Assembly: GCF_020618415.1 (NCBI RefSeq)
Contig: NZ_CP085345.1
Location: 2,434,242-2,498,241 of the forward strand
Direction of reading: 5' to 3'
Length of the DNA stretch: 64,000 nt
From: Cupriavidus sp. MP-37
Lineage (GTDB): Bacteria > Pseudomonadota > Gammaproteobacteria > Burkholderiales > Burkholderiaceae
How positions within the stretch are numbered: position 1 is the first letter of the stretch; the number at the start of each line of letters is the position of its first letter. The notes below the pieces were generated by a model, which searched no databases, was not told where the DNA came from, and worked only from the letters and a program-made list of their open reading frames with translations. The position numbers were made by a program, and so were the translations under genes. This document shows, one piece after another, positions 25,738-34,696 of this stretch.

Positions 25738-27237
25738 ATGCGCTTTGTCATTGCCCTGATGCGGCATGAAACCAATACCTTTTCGCCGATTACCACGCCC
25801 CTGAGCGCGTTCAACCGCGGCAGCACCGACGGCCCGCTTTACGGCGATGACGCGATACGTGCCTGCCAGGGCACCAACAGCGCCGCGGCCGCCTTCATCG
25901 ATATCGCACGGCGCCAGGGCGACGACTTCGTGATGCCATTGATGGCGAACGCAGTGCCCAGCGGCATGGTCACCGCCGAAGCCTTTGAGTCGATGGCGGC
26001 CACCATCGTCGAGGCGGTACGCGCCGGCTGCGATGCGGTGATGCTGGATCTGCACGGCGCCATGGTGGCCGAGGGTTATCCGGATGCCGAGGGCGAACTG
26101 CTGGCTCGCATCCGTGCCGTCGCGCCGGAGACGCCGATCGCGGTATCCCTGGACTTCCACGCCAACTTCAGCGCTGCACTGGTCGACAATGCGACCGTGA
26201 TCGCCGGCTACTGCACCTATCCCCACGTGGACGTGTACGAGACCGGCGCACGCGCCGCCCGTACCCTGATGGCGGCGCTGCGAGGCGAGGCCCGTCCGGT
26301 CTTGCTGTGGCGCACGCTGCCGATGCTGACCCACATGCTGCGCCAGACTCCGAGCGCGCAACCCATGAAGGACATCATGGAGCGTGCCATGGCGGCCGAG
26401 CGCGATGGCGAGGTGCTCAACGCCTCGGTCTTCGGTGGCTTTCCGCTTGCCGATATTCCGCATACGGGCCTGGCCGTGGTGATCGTGGCCGAGGGCGCCA
26501 GGATCGAAGCAGGGCGGCGCCTGCTCGACGAGCTCTGCGGCATGGCGTGGCAGCGCCGGGCCGATTTCGTCTTCCCGATCGAACCGATGGCGGAGTCCAT
26601 TGCGCGCGCCAAGTCGCTCACGCAGGGCCCGGTGGTGCTGGTGGACCATGGCGACAACTGCGGTGCCGGTGGGCCGACGGATGAAATGACGGTGCTGGGC
26701 GAAGTCATGCGCCAGCGGCTCGAAGGCGTGGTCGCCGGGCCGTTCTGGGATCCGGGCGCCGTGGCGGAGTTGATTGCCGCCGGCGTCGGGCAGTCCGTCA
26801 CGCTGGAGGTGGGCGGCAAGACCGACATGCCGGCGCTGGACCTGAAGGGCCGCCCGCTGCGGCTGACCGGCCGGGTGCAGTGCATTACCGACGGGAACTA
26901 CCAGGTCACCGGTCCGATGTTCACGGGCATGAAGCTGAGCCTGGGCCGCACCGTGGTGCTGGATGTCGCAGGCACGTTGGTGGTGATCTGCGAAAAGCCG
27001 CAGGAGCCCTTCGATACCGGCGTGTTCACGCACGCGGGCATCGACCTGTCGCGCCGCAAGTACATCCTGATCAAGTCGCGCCAGCATTTCCGCGCCGGAT
27101 TCGAACCAATCGCCAGCGAAATCGTGCTGGTGGCCGGCCCCGGTGTCTGCAGCTCTGACTACAGCCAGTTTCCGTTCCGCAACCTGCGCCGCCCCATCTA
27201 TCCGCTGGAAGCGCACACTGAGCTCGATGCCGCCTGA
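25738..27237 (+). CDS. M81-family metallopeptidase, MlrC (microcystinase C)-like
   Basis: This 499-residue protein matches MlrC length (about 500). It opens with IALMRHETNTFSPITT and has the zinc-site regions MLDLHGAMVAEGYPDAEGE, SLDFHANFSAALVDNA and YPHVDVYETGARAARTLM, followed by the DUF1485-type C-terminal half with LVDHGDNCGAGGPTDEMTV. MlrC hydrolyses the linear breakdown product of microcystin; relatives in non-degraders act on unknown amides or peptides. It is sandwiched between two Bug receptors with 26 and 33 nt gaps, so all three are probably one operon, with the receptors delivering its substrate or relatives. Confidence 0.87.
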   Translation: MRFVIALMRHETNTFSPITTPLSAFNRGSTDGPLYGDDAIRACQGTNSAAAAFIDIARRQGDDFVMPLMANAVPSGMVTAEAFESMAATIVEAVRAGCDAVMLDLHGAMVAEGYPDAEGELLARIRAVAPETPIAVSLDFHANFSAALVDNATVIAGYCTYPHVDVYETGARAARTLMAALRGEARPVLLWRTLPMLTHMLRQTPSAQPMKDIMERAMAAERDGEVLNASVFGGFPLADIPHTGLAVVIVAEGARIEAGRRLLDELCGMAWQRRADFVFPIEPMAESIARAKSLTQGPVVLVDHGDNCGAGGPTDEMTVLGEVMRQRLEGVVAGPFWDPGAVAELIAAGVGQSVTLEVGGKTDMPALDLKGRPLRLTGRVQCITDGNYQVTGPMFTGMKLSLGRTVVLDVAGTLVVICEKPQEPFDTGVFTHAGIDLSRRKYILIKSRQHFRAGFEPIASEIVLVAGPGVCSSDYSQFPFRNLRRPIYPLEAHTELDAA

Positions 27238-27270
27238 ACGCATCCGCCGCCGTCAACCGGAGTGACCCGC

Positions 27271-28263
27271 ATGCTAGTTCCAAATCCCTTGCAACGGCTG
27301 GCCGCAGCGCTGGCATTGGCCCTGGGTGTCAGTGCCGTGCCAGCCATGGCTGCCCCCGCCAGCGGCGATGCCCCCGTGCGCATCGTCGTCGGCTTCGCGG
27401 CCGGTGGCGCACTGGACATCTTCGCGCGCACGCTTGCTGAGAAGCTGCGTGTTTCGCTCGACACGCCGGTGCTGGTCGAGAACCGCCCCGGCGCATCGGC
27501 GCGACTGGCGCTGGAGCAGGTCAAGCGCGCGCCGCCGGACGGCAAGACGGTGCTGATCTCGCCCGCGCCGCCGTTCACCATCTTTCCGCTGACCTACAAG
27601 CGCCTGCCCTATGACCCCGACAAGGACCTGGTTCCGGTCGCCTACCTGGCCGACGTGCCGCTGGTTGCATCTGCCAGCGTCAACCAGCCCTATCGGACCA
27701 TGCCGGAATACCTGGCATGGGTGAAGCGCAACCCGGACAAGGGCGGCGTCGGTCTGGTCACGCTCGGCGGCAGTATCCATTTCGGGGTGCTGTCGCTCAG
27801 TAAATCGATTGGCGTCCCATTGCTGCCAACTGCCTATCGCGGCGCCGTCATGATGCTGGCCGATGAGGTCGGCGGCACGCTGCCGCTGGGTATCGATGCG
27901 GTGGCCGGGCAAATGGAACTGTACCGGGCGGGCAGGATACGTTTCCTCGGCGTCACCGGGACGCGCCGGTCCGCGCTGTTGCCTGATGTGCCTACGCTGG
28001 CGGAAGCGGGAGCGCCAGGTTTCGAGGCAGCATCCGGCTGGTACTCGGCCTTTGTGCCGGCAGCGACGCCGCCGGCCGCGGTGGCGAGGCTCGAGAAGGC
28101 GCTGCTCGACGCCGTCAAGGACCCCTTGGTGCGCGACAAGATGTCGGCGCTGGGCATGGAAATGAACGGCAAGCCCGGGGATTCGCTGCGCAAGCTGATC
28201 CAGGCGCAGCGCACGCAGTGGGGCCCGGTGGTCGCGGCCTCGGGCTTCACGGCCAGCGATTGA
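27271..28263 (+). CDS. Bug/TctC-family periplasmic solute-binding protein
   Basis: This is a second receptor in the same cassette, 330 residues long, with signal peptide LAAALALALGVSAVPAMAAP. The Bug pattern is divergent: RIVVGFAAGGALDIFARTLA replaces the usual VPFPPGG start, and the second domain reads PTAYRGAVMMLADEVGG. The ATG at 27271 is favoured because GGAG lies 8 nt upstream; a GTG at 27262 is in frame but too close. The low resemblance to the first receptor suggests a different ligand rather than a recent duplication. Confidence 0.88.
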   Translation: MLVPNPLQRLAAALALALGVSAVPAMAAPASGDAPVRIVVGFAAGGALDIFARTLAEKLRVSLDTPVLVENRPGASARLALEQVKRAPPDGKTVLISPAPPFTIFPLTYKRLPYDPDKDLVPVAYLADVPLVASASVNQPYRTMPEYLAWVKRNPDKGGVGLVTLGGSIHFGVLSLSKSIGVPLLPTAYRGAVMMLADEVGGTLPLGIDAVAGQMELYRAGRIRFLGVTGTRRSALLPDVPTLAEAGAPGFEAASGWYSAFVPAATPPAAVARLEKALLDAVKDPLVRDKMSALGMEMNGKPGDSLRKLIQAQRTQWGPVVAASGFTASD

Positions 28264-28309
28264 GGCCAGCCGGCCGGGCGGTGACGGGCGGCCAGGTATC
28301 GCTTGCGGC

Positions 28310-28957
28310 CTACCCCGGCCGCACGGGCCCTTGTCGCAAGAGCTGGCCAACCCGCTCCCGCAGCATCGGCAGCACCTCGCCCTCGAACCACGGATTCTGC
28401 TTGAACCACGGCTGGTTGCGCGGCGACGGGTGCGGCAGCGGGATGAAGGCGGGCGCGTAGTCCCGCCATGCCCTGACGGTTTCGGTCAGCGTAGGCTTGC
28501 GGCGCGCGCCGAGGAAATGGCGCTGCGCGTACTGGCCGACCAGCAGGGTCAGCGCGATCGACGGCAGTTGCGCCAGCAGGCGGTCCATCCACAGCGGCGC
28601 GCATTCGGGGCGCGGCGGGTTGTCGCCACTCTTGCCGCGGCCCGGGTAGCACAAGCCCATCGGGATGATGGCGAATTGCGCGGCATTGCAGAAGGTGGCG
28701 TCGTCGACGCCAAGCCACTGCCGCAGCCGGTCGCCGCTGGCATCGTTCCACGGGATGCCGGTCTCGTGCACGCGCGTTCCCGGCGCCTGGCCTACCACCA
28801 GGATGCGCGCGCCGGCACCGGCGCGCACCACCGGGCGCGGGCCCAGCGGCAAATGCGGCGCGCAGGCGCGGCAGGCGCGGACCTCGGTCAGCAGGGCATC
28901 GAGCGCGGCGGGTTGGTGACGGCGGGTTTTTTCAGGCGGGGGCGGCTTGGCTGGCAT
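28310..28957 (-). CDS. Uracil-DNA glycosylase family protein
   Basis: The 215-residue protein has the family's motif 1 (VVGQAPGTRVHETGIPWND, nucleotide-binding and catalytic loop) and motif 2 (PHPSPRNQPW, uracil recognition His). An N-terminal CRACAPHL and other cysteines recall the Fe-S uracil glycosylases of families 4 and 5, but the spacing (Cys at RACRAC, FCN, LCYP, ECAP) is not the canonical four-cysteine set. It belongs to the HI_0220.2-like branch common in proteobacteria, whose activity is less well tested. It is divergent from the sugar dehydrogenase gene, and no functional link is evident. Confidence 0.83.
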   Translation of the reverse strand: MPAKPPPPEKTRRHQPAALDALLTEVRACRACAPHLPLGPRPVVRAGAGARILVVGQAPGTRVHETGIPWNDASGDRLRQWLGVDDATFCNAAQFAIIPMGLCYPGRGKSGDNPPRPECAPLWMDRLLAQLPSIALTLLVGQYAQRHFLGARRKPTLTETVRAWRDYAPAFIPLPHPSPRNQPWFKQNPWFEGEVLPMLRERVGQLLRQGPVRPG

Positions 28958-29093
28958 CGCTCAGGTTGTCCGGAATGCGCGCTTTCGAGCGGATCTGCAA
29001 TGGTTGGCCGAGGCCGCGCGCATGGCGTATTTTACAGGGGCAAGGCGCCCCTGCCGCCGGCAGGCGGTGCCCCGGCCGTCACAGGAGCCCGCC

Positions 29094-30596
29094 ATGCCCG
29101 ACGCACTTCGCCACGCATTTCGCCACGCGCTTGGCCGATTCGCCATCGCCTGCTGCCTGGGCCTTGCCGCCTGCGGAGGCGGCGGTGGCGGCGACAGCGG
29201 TGGCGTGGGCGAGGCCGGCGGTGGTGGTGGTGGCGGTGGTGGCGCCGGCGGCAACGGCTCGCTGACGCTCGCGATCTCGGGCCTGCCGTCTGGCGCCGCG
29301 GCGGCCATCACGGTAACGGGCCCGGGCCAGTTTCGCCAGGCCGTGGTGCAGTCGACCACGCTGTCCAACCTGGCACCCGGCAGCTATACCGTCACCGCTG
29401 GCGACGTGCTCACGGGCAGTGCGTTGCGCAGGCCGCAGCCGCCGTCGCAGGCGGTCGCGGTGACCGCGGGCACCGGGGCGACAGCCAGCGTGGCCTACGG
29501 TGCGCCGGAATCGATGCAGCTGTCGTTGACGCAGGTGCCCGGCGAATTCTCCGCGCCGATCTTCCTGACCGCGCCCGCCGGCGATGCGCGCCTGTTCGTG
29601 GTGGAGCGTGCCGGCCGTATCCGCATCGTGCGCGACGGCGCGCTGCTCGCCACGCCGTTTCTCGATATCAATGCGCTGACCACGACCGACGGCGAGCGTG
29701 GACTGTTGTCGATGGCGTTCGATCCCGACTATGCCGCCAATGGCCGCTTCTACGTCTACTACACCGACACCGGCGGCGCCATCACCATCGCCCGCTACCA
29801 GGTCTCGGCCACGAACCCGGATCTCGCCGATGCCTCGGGTACGGTGCTGCTGTCGGTCCCGCACCCCAACTTCTCCAACCACAACGGCGGCCAGCTCGCA
29901 TTCGGCCCCGACCGCATGCTTTATATCGGCACGGGCGACGGCGGCGGTGGCGGCGATCCGGCGGGCAACGCGCAGAACGCGGCAACGCTGCTCGGCAAGA
30001 TGCTGCGCATCGATGTCAGCGGCGCGTCGGGCTATGGCGTGCCGGCCGGCAACCCCTTCGTCGGCCAGTCCGGCAGCCGCGGCGAGATCTGGGCGCTCGG
30101 GCTGCGCAATCCGTGGCGGTTCTCGTTCGACGCCGGCTCGTTGTATATCGCCGATGTCGGCCAGGAGCAGCGCGAGGAAGTCGATGTCTCGCCGTCGACC
30201 AGTGCAGGCCTGAATTACGGCTGGAACCTGACCGAAGGGACCGCGTGCGTGGGCGCCACCACCTGCGACAAGAGCGGGCTGACCATGCCCGTGTTCGAGT
30301 ACGGCCACGAGGCCGGCGGCTGTGCCATCGTCGGCGGCTATGTGTACCGGGGCAGTGCCAGCCCGGCGCTGCAGGGGCGCTACTTCTACTCCGATCTTTG
30401 CACCGGCAAGCTGCAGAGCTTCCTGTATCGCGATGGCGTTGCGAGCGAACCGGTCGACTGGAACGTCACGGTCCCGGGCAGCGTGTTCTCGTTCGGCGTA
30501 GATAGCGCGCAGGCGCTCTATGTGCTGGCCGATCCGGGCACGTCCGCAAGCAGCGGGCGGGTCTACCGGATCGATGCGTCGGGCGGCACGCCTTGA
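29094..30596 (+). CDS. PQQ-dependent sugar dehydrogenase-like lipoprotein
   Basis: The 500-residue protein starts with a lipoprotein signal (FAIACCLGLAACGG, lipobox LAAC) followed by an extraordinary poly-Gly linker (about residues 26-52), a small beta-domain (LTLAISGLPSGAAAAITVTG) and a six-bladed propeller of the glucose/sorbosone dehydrogenase family. Family marks are ARLFVVERAGRIRIV, RGLLSMAFDPDYAANGRFYV, NHNGGQLAFGPDRMLYIGTG and GEIWALGLRNPWRFSFD. It should sit on a membrane facing the periplasm and oxidise a sugar or alcohol with PQQ, or simply bind sugar. CAGGAG lies 6 nt before the start. Confidence 0.85.
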   Translation: MPDALRHAFRHALGRFAIACCLGLAACGGGGGGDSGGVGEAGGGGGGGGGAGGNGSLTLAISGLPSGAAAAITVTGPGQFRQAVVQSTTLSNLAPGSYTVTAGDVLTGSALRRPQPPSQAVAVTAGTGATASVAYGAPESMQLSLTQVPGEFSAPIFLTAPAGDARLFVVERAGRIRIVRDGALLATPFLDINALTTTDGERGLLSMAFDPDYAANGRFYVYYTDTGGAITIARYQVSATNPDLADASGTVLLSVPHPNFSNHNGGQLAFGPDRMLYIGTGDGGGGGDPAGNAQNAATLLGKMLRIDVSGASGYGVPAGNPFVGQSGSRGEIWALGLRNPWRFSFDAGSLYIADVGQEQREEVDVSPSTSAGLNYGWNLTEGTACVGATTCDKSGLTMPVFEYGHEAGGCAIVGGYVYRGSASPALQGRYFYSDLCTGKLQSFLYRDGVASEPVDWNVTVPGSVFSFGVDSAQALYVLADPGTSASSGRVYRIDASGGTP

Positions 30597-30639
30597 TCCG
30601 GTGCGGCCGCCGCCGCACTTGGCCGCACTTCGCCCCGCC

Positions 30640-31650
30640 TCAGGCCGCGTTGGTCTTGCGGCCGACGCCCTGGATCAGCTTGTTCACGCGCGCTAGGTAC
30701 TGGTCGAACATCCGGTTCGCCTGTTCCTGGCTGTCGATCGGTTGCAGCACGGTGCGGCCCTCCGCTTCAAGCTTCGCGCGGATTTCCGGCTTGGCCAGGG
30801 CTTCGCCGATGGCCTTGCGCAGCACCGCCACGCGCTCTGCCGGCGTGCCTTGCCTGACGAAATAGCCGCCGCCGATGGTGTATTCGAAGTCCGGCACCAG
30901 CTTGCTCTGCGAAATCAGCGGGACCGACTTGAGCGCAGGCGGCAAGGCCCGCGAGAAGCTGGTCAGGATCTTCAGCCGGCCCTGCTGCTGCATGCTGTCG
31001 AAGCTGGACTGGTAGGGCAGGATGGCGAAGTCGACCTCGCCGCCGGCCAGGCCCTGCAGCGCCGGGGCGCCGCCCTTGTAGGGCACGTGCAGGAACGGCA
31101 CGCCCAGGCGCGCGGCCAGCGCATCGCCCATCAGGTGATAGATCGAGTCGATGCCGACGGTGGCGTAGGTCAGCGACTTGCCCTTGCCCTGCCGAGCGAA
31201 CTCGATGAACTTGTCCAGGCTGTCCGCGGCGATGCCGTTGCGCACCATCAGCACGATGTTGGCGTCGCTGATCGGCGCGGCCAGCAGGAAGTCCTGCGGC
31301 TTGTAGCGTGCCGCGGGGTTCAGCAGCGGCGCCAGGAACACCTCGTTGATCGAGCCATGGAAGAAGGTGTAGCCGTCGGCCGGCGCGGCCAGCACCTTGT
31401 TGGCGCCGATCACGCCGGTGCCGCCGCCGTAGTTCTCCACCACCACCTGCTGGCGCACGCTCTTGCTGATCGATTCGCCGAAGATGCGCGCCGACGCGTC
31501 GCTGGCGCCGCCGGCGGGGTAGGGCACCACCAGCGACAGGGCCTTGGCGGGAAAGGCGTCCGCCGCAAAGGCGGGCAGGCCGGACAGCACGGAAGCGCCG
31601 GCGGCAAGGCCGGCGTGTTGCAGGAAGCGGCGGCGGTTCAGGGTAGCCAT
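30640..31650 (-). CDS. Bug/TctC-family receptor with Tat signal
   Basis: The 336-residue receptor starts MATLNRRRFLQHAGLAAGAS, a twin-arginine signal, unlike the two Sec-type receptors at 24.7 and 27.3 kb; folding before export is implied. The Bug core is present (LVVPYPAGGASDASARIFGE; VVVENYGGGTGVIGANKV; VPYKGGAPALQGLAGGEVD). It lies 23 nt downstream of an M20 amidohydrolase gene, so the pair probably import and hydrolyse an N-acyl or aminoacyl compound. GGAG lies 8 nt before the ATG. Confidence 0.9.
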   Translation of the reverse strand: MATLNRRRFLQHAGLAAGASVLSGLPAFAADAFPAKALSLVVPYPAGGASDASARIFGESISKSVRQQVVVENYGGGTGVIGANKVLAAPADGYTFFHGSINEVFLAPLLNPAARYKPQDFLLAAPISDANIVLMVRNGIAADSLDKFIEFARQGKGKSLTYATVGIDSIYHLMGDALAARLGVPFLHVPYKGGAPALQGLAGGEVDFAILPYQSSFDSMQQQGRLKILTSFSRALPPALKSVPLISQSKLVPDFEYTIGGGYFVRQGTPAERVAVLRKAIGEALAKPEIRAKLEAEGRTVLQPIDSQEQANRMFDQYLARVNKLIQGVGRKTNAA

Positions 31651-31673
31651 GGGGTTGTCTCCTCAGTATTTTT

Positions 31674-32855
31674 TTAGACCAGATAGCTTTGCGCCAGGTG
31701 CGCCCAGAATGCGGCGCCGACCGGCAGGGCCTTGTCGTTGAAGTCGTACAGCGGGTTGTGCACCATGCAGCCGCCGTCTTCGCCCAGGCCGTTGCCCAGC
31801 CGGATATAGGCGCCGGGGCGATGCTCGAGCAGGTAGGCGAAGTCCTCGCTGCCCATCACCGGCGGGCGCTCGACCACGTGGTCGGCGCCCACCAGCCGGA
31901 TCGCGGCCTGGCGTGCGAATTCGGTCTGCGCGGCGTGGTTGACCAGCACCGGATACTTGCGCTCGTAGACCACCTCGGCCTGCAGGCGGAAGCTCTGCGC
32001 CTGGGCCGTGACGAAGGACTGGATGCGCTCTTCGACCAGCGTGCGCACGCGCGGGTCGAGCGTGCGCACGCCGATCTTGATGGTGGCGGTGTCGGGCACC
32101 ACGTTGTAGGTGCTGCCGGCCTGCAGCGCCCCCACGGTGATGACCGCTGACTTGAGCGCGTCGATCTCGCGGCTGACGATGGATTGCAGCCCCAGCACCA
32201 TGCTGGCCGCGCCCTGCATCACGTCGATGCCGTGGTGCGGCATCGCGCCGTGCGCGCCGCGCCCGCGCAGCGTGACCGTGGCGCGGTCGAACGAGGCCAT
32301 GGCGGGGCCGGCGATGACGCCGATCTGACCCACCGGCATTCCCGGCGAGTTGTGCAGCGCGTACACCTCGTCGCACGGAAAGCGCTCGAACAGGCCGTCC
32401 TCCAGCATGCGCAGCGCGCCGCCTTCGTTTTCTTCGGCCGGCTGGAAGATCAGGTTCAGCGTGCCGTTGAAATCAGCCGACTCGGCCAGGTAGCGCGCGG
32501 CACACAGCAGGATCGCGGTATGCCCGTCATGGCCGCAAGCATGCATCTTGCCCGCGATGGTGCTGGCATAGTCCAGGCCGGTCTGTTCCTGGATCGGCAG
32601 CGCGTCCATGTCGGCGCGGATGCCCAGCGCCTTGCTGCCGTGGCCCTTGCGCAGCGTGCCGACCACGCCGGTGGTGCCCAGGCCGCGATGCACGGCGTAG
32701 CCCCACGCCGCCAGCTGCTCGGCGACGAGGTTGCTGGTCTGGCGCTCTTCGAAGGCCAGCTCCGGATGCGCGTGGATCTTGCGCCGGATCGCGACGAACT
32801 CGGGTGCGAGGGCCTGGATGGATCGCTGCAGGTCTGCGGGCAGGTTGTGGGTCAT
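31674..32855 (-). CDS. M20-family amidohydrolase (hippurate hydrolase-like)
   Basis: This 393-residue cytoplasmic metal-dependent amidohydrolase has the ligands typical of the HipO/IAA-amino-acid hydrolase branch: HAHPELAFEE near the N-terminus, MHACGHDGHTAILLCAARYL, PAEENEGGALRMLEDGLF and GSEDFAYLLEHRPGAYIRLG. These enzymes hydrolyse N-acyl amino acids. The start at 32855 gives the normal family N-terminus; an in-frame ATG at 32897 would add 14 residues. It forms an operon with the Tat-type Bug receptor and is divergent from a LysR regulator. Confidence 0.9.
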   Translation of the reverse strand: MTHNLPADLQRSIQALAPEFVAIRRKIHAHPELAFEERQTSNLVAEQLAAWGYAVHRGLGTTGVVGTLRKGHGSKALGIRADMDALPIQEQTGLDYASTIAGKMHACGHDGHTAILLCAARYLAESADFNGTLNLIFQPAEENEGGALRMLEDGLFERFPCDEVYALHNSPGMPVGQIGVIAGPAMASFDRATVTLRGRGAHGAMPHHGIDVMQGAASMVLGLQSIVSREIDALKSAVITVGALQAGSTYNVVPDTATIKIGVRTLDPRVRTLVEERIQSFVTAQAQSFRLQAEVVYERKYPVLVNHAAQTEFARQAAIRLVGADHVVERPPVMGSEDFAYLLEHRPGAYIRLGNGLGEDGGCMVHNPLYDFNDKALPVGAAFWAHLAQSYLV

Positions 32856-32933
32856 GGGGGCAGGGGAACGTGGTGGTTCACCGCATTCTCTCCGCACCCG
32901 TGCGCCGAAACCATGACAACAATCGCGACAAAG

Positions 32934-32952
32934 CGTTGTATAGAATGCAACG
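32934..32952. promoter_or_regulatory. CGTTG-N9-CAACG dyad, candidate LysR box
   Basis: CGTTGTA (32934-32940) and TGCAACG (32946-32952) are inverted with one mismatch in seven and a 5-bp spacer. The dyad lies midway in the 161-bp gap between the M20 gene and the divergent LysR gene, the expected site for a regulator controlling both. Confidence 0.45.
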
Positions 32953-33016
32953 ATAAACCATTTGCGCGGCGCGGCCGGTACGGCACCGTGGCGACGCCGC
33001 CGCAGGAGACCAAGCC

Positions 33017-33925
33017 ATGGAAGACGTGCTGGACCGCAAGCGGGCGCTGTGCCTGCTGCAGATCATCGAAACCGGTTCCGTGCGCGGCGCCGCCGAAGTG
33101 CTGGAGCTGGACCCGTCGGTGGTCAGCCGTGCCGTAGCCAAGCTGGAGCAGGACACCGGCCTGGCGCTGCTGGAACGGCGCGGGCGCGGCGTGGTGGCCA
33201 CCGACGCGGGACGCCTGCTGGCGCTGTTTGCGCGGCGCCAGCAGGACCTGAACGACACCTTCGTGGCCGAGGTGAACAACCTGAAGAACGCCCAGCGCGG
33301 CCATGTCGAGCTGTCGTTCGGCGAAGGCTTTGTCGACCTGGTGCTGGAACCGGTGCTGCAGGGCTTCCTGCGCAAGCATCCCGACGTCACCTGCAGCATC
33401 CAGGTGGCGGGCACCGACGAGACCGTCCGCCTGCTGCTGGAGGACCTGGCCCATATCGGCTTCGTGTTCCAGCCGCCCGACGATGCGCGGCTGCACTCGC
33501 ACTATTCGCGGCTGTCGCCGATCCGCGCGCATGTGCACAAGGATCATCCGCTGGCGCGGCGGCGCCGCGCGCTGACGCTGGCGGACCTGGCGCAGCACCA
33601 GGGCGCGTTCCTGGCCGGTTCGTTCGGCGTGCGCAAGCATGTGCAGGCGGCCGAGCTGGACGAGCACATCACGCTCAAGCCGATGCTGGTGACCAACTCC
33701 TTCAAGGTGCTGTGGGAATACGCCGCGATGGGGCTGGGCTATATCCTGACGGCGCGTTCGGTGCCGCTGAAGGAACCGCAATTGCGCCAGCTGGTATCGC
33801 TGCCGCTGGCCAATCCCATTTTGAACAACAGCCGCATCCACATCCTGACGCGCACGGGCCGGCATCTGTCGCCGGTCGCGGACGGCCTGCTGCGGCACCT
33901 GGTCAAGGCGTTTCCCGCCGCCTGA
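33017..33925 (+). CDS. LysR-family transcriptional regulator
   Basis: This 302-residue protein has its helix-turn-helix near residues 10-60 (LCLLQIIETGSVRGAAEVLE; DPSVVSRAVAKLEQDTG) and an effector domain beginning near RGHVELSFGEGFVDLVLEPV. It is divergent from the M20 amidohydrolase/Bug receptor pair and is the likely controller of that operon. Confidence 0.88.
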   Translation: MEDVLDRKRALCLLQIIETGSVRGAAEVLELDPSVVSRAVAKLEQDTGLALLERRGRGVVATDAGRLLALFARRQQDLNDTFVAEVNNLKNAQRGHVELSFGEGFVDLVLEPVLQGFLRKHPDVTCSIQVAGTDETVRLLLEDLAHIGFVFQPPDDARLHSHYSRLSPIRAHVHKDHPLARRRRALTLADLAQHQGAFLAGSFGVRKHVQAAELDEHITLKPMLVTNSFKVLWEYAAMGLGYILTARSVPLKEPQLRQLVSLPLANPILNNSRIHILTRTGRHLSPVADGLLRHLVKAFPAA

Positions 33926-34033
33926 AGCCACCGGCATGCGGCGGCGGCGAACGGAGCGTTCGGGAATGGCAGAGGCGGCCAGCCCGGAATGCGGCGATCA
34001 TGCAGTCTGATCCTGTCCGCCCCGCGATGCGCC

Positions 34034-34630
34034 ATGCACGTCCATCTGCAGTCTTCCATGCACGCCAGCCTGCAGCAGCTGTTGCCGGCGTTTCCGCTGT
34101 CGGTCGGCGCCGAATGCGGCAGGGTGGTGGTCAAACGGCGCGGCTACGAGCGGGTGCTGCTGGCCGGTCAGCATGCAGTCATCGACCCGTTCGAAGCGTT
34201 TGCGCTGCGCCTGGATGGCAGCAGCGTCCAGCCGGCGGCATGCACGCTCGAGATGCGGGGGCTGACCCCGGCACAACCGTCGGAATGCCTGCACCATCGC
34301 ATTGCCAAGCGCGTGTTTCTGCAGCCGCAGTACGCCTGGAATGCGGCCTTTATCGCGGAACGGCTCGGCATGTCCGCGGCGCAGCTGCGGCGCGCGTTGT
34401 TTGCCCAAGGCACCGCGCTGACCGACCTGTGCCGCACGCAACGGCTGATGCGGCTGCTGTTCGATGTGATGGCGGACGAGGCGGCCCTCGCCGAGGCCCG
34501 GCGGCGCATCGGGTGGCCGGTCAACGGTGATGTCGACGGCGCATTCTATGATCGCTTCGGCGTCTCGCTGGAAGCCGCGCGGCGGCTCGCCGGCGCGCAC
34601 GCGATGCCGCGGCAGCGCTCGGTGGCGTGA
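34034..34630 (+). CDS. Compact AraC-type DNA-binding protein
   Basis: The 198-residue protein has a C-terminal half like the double helix-turn-helix of AraC proteins: FIAERLGMSAAQLRRALFAQ for the first, and RIGWPVNGDVDGAFYDRFGVSL then EAARR for the second, the usual FGVSP...R ending being recognisable. The N-terminal 100 residues form a short, cupin-like or unknown domain (VVVKRRGYERVLLAGQHAVI). It is much shorter than most AraC regulators (about 300). The start is uncertain; ATG at 34034 lacks a clear ribosome binding site and ATG at 33989 is an alternative. No obvious target is assigned. Confidence 0.6.
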   Translation: MHVHLQSSMHASLQQLLPAFPLSVGAECGRVVVKRRGYERVLLAGQHAVIDPFEAFALRLDGSSVQPAACTLEMRGLTPAQPSECLHHRIAKRVFLQPQYAWNAAFIAERLGMSAAQLRRALFAQGTALTDLCRTQRLMRLLFDVMADEAALAEARRRIGWPVNGDVDGAFYDRFGVSLEAARRLAGAHAMPRQRSVA

Positions 34631-34696
34631 CGCGCGCGGCGCGGTTTGCGAGATAATCCGGCGAGCTAAGCCGCCGTTGTGCCCGGGAATGATGTC

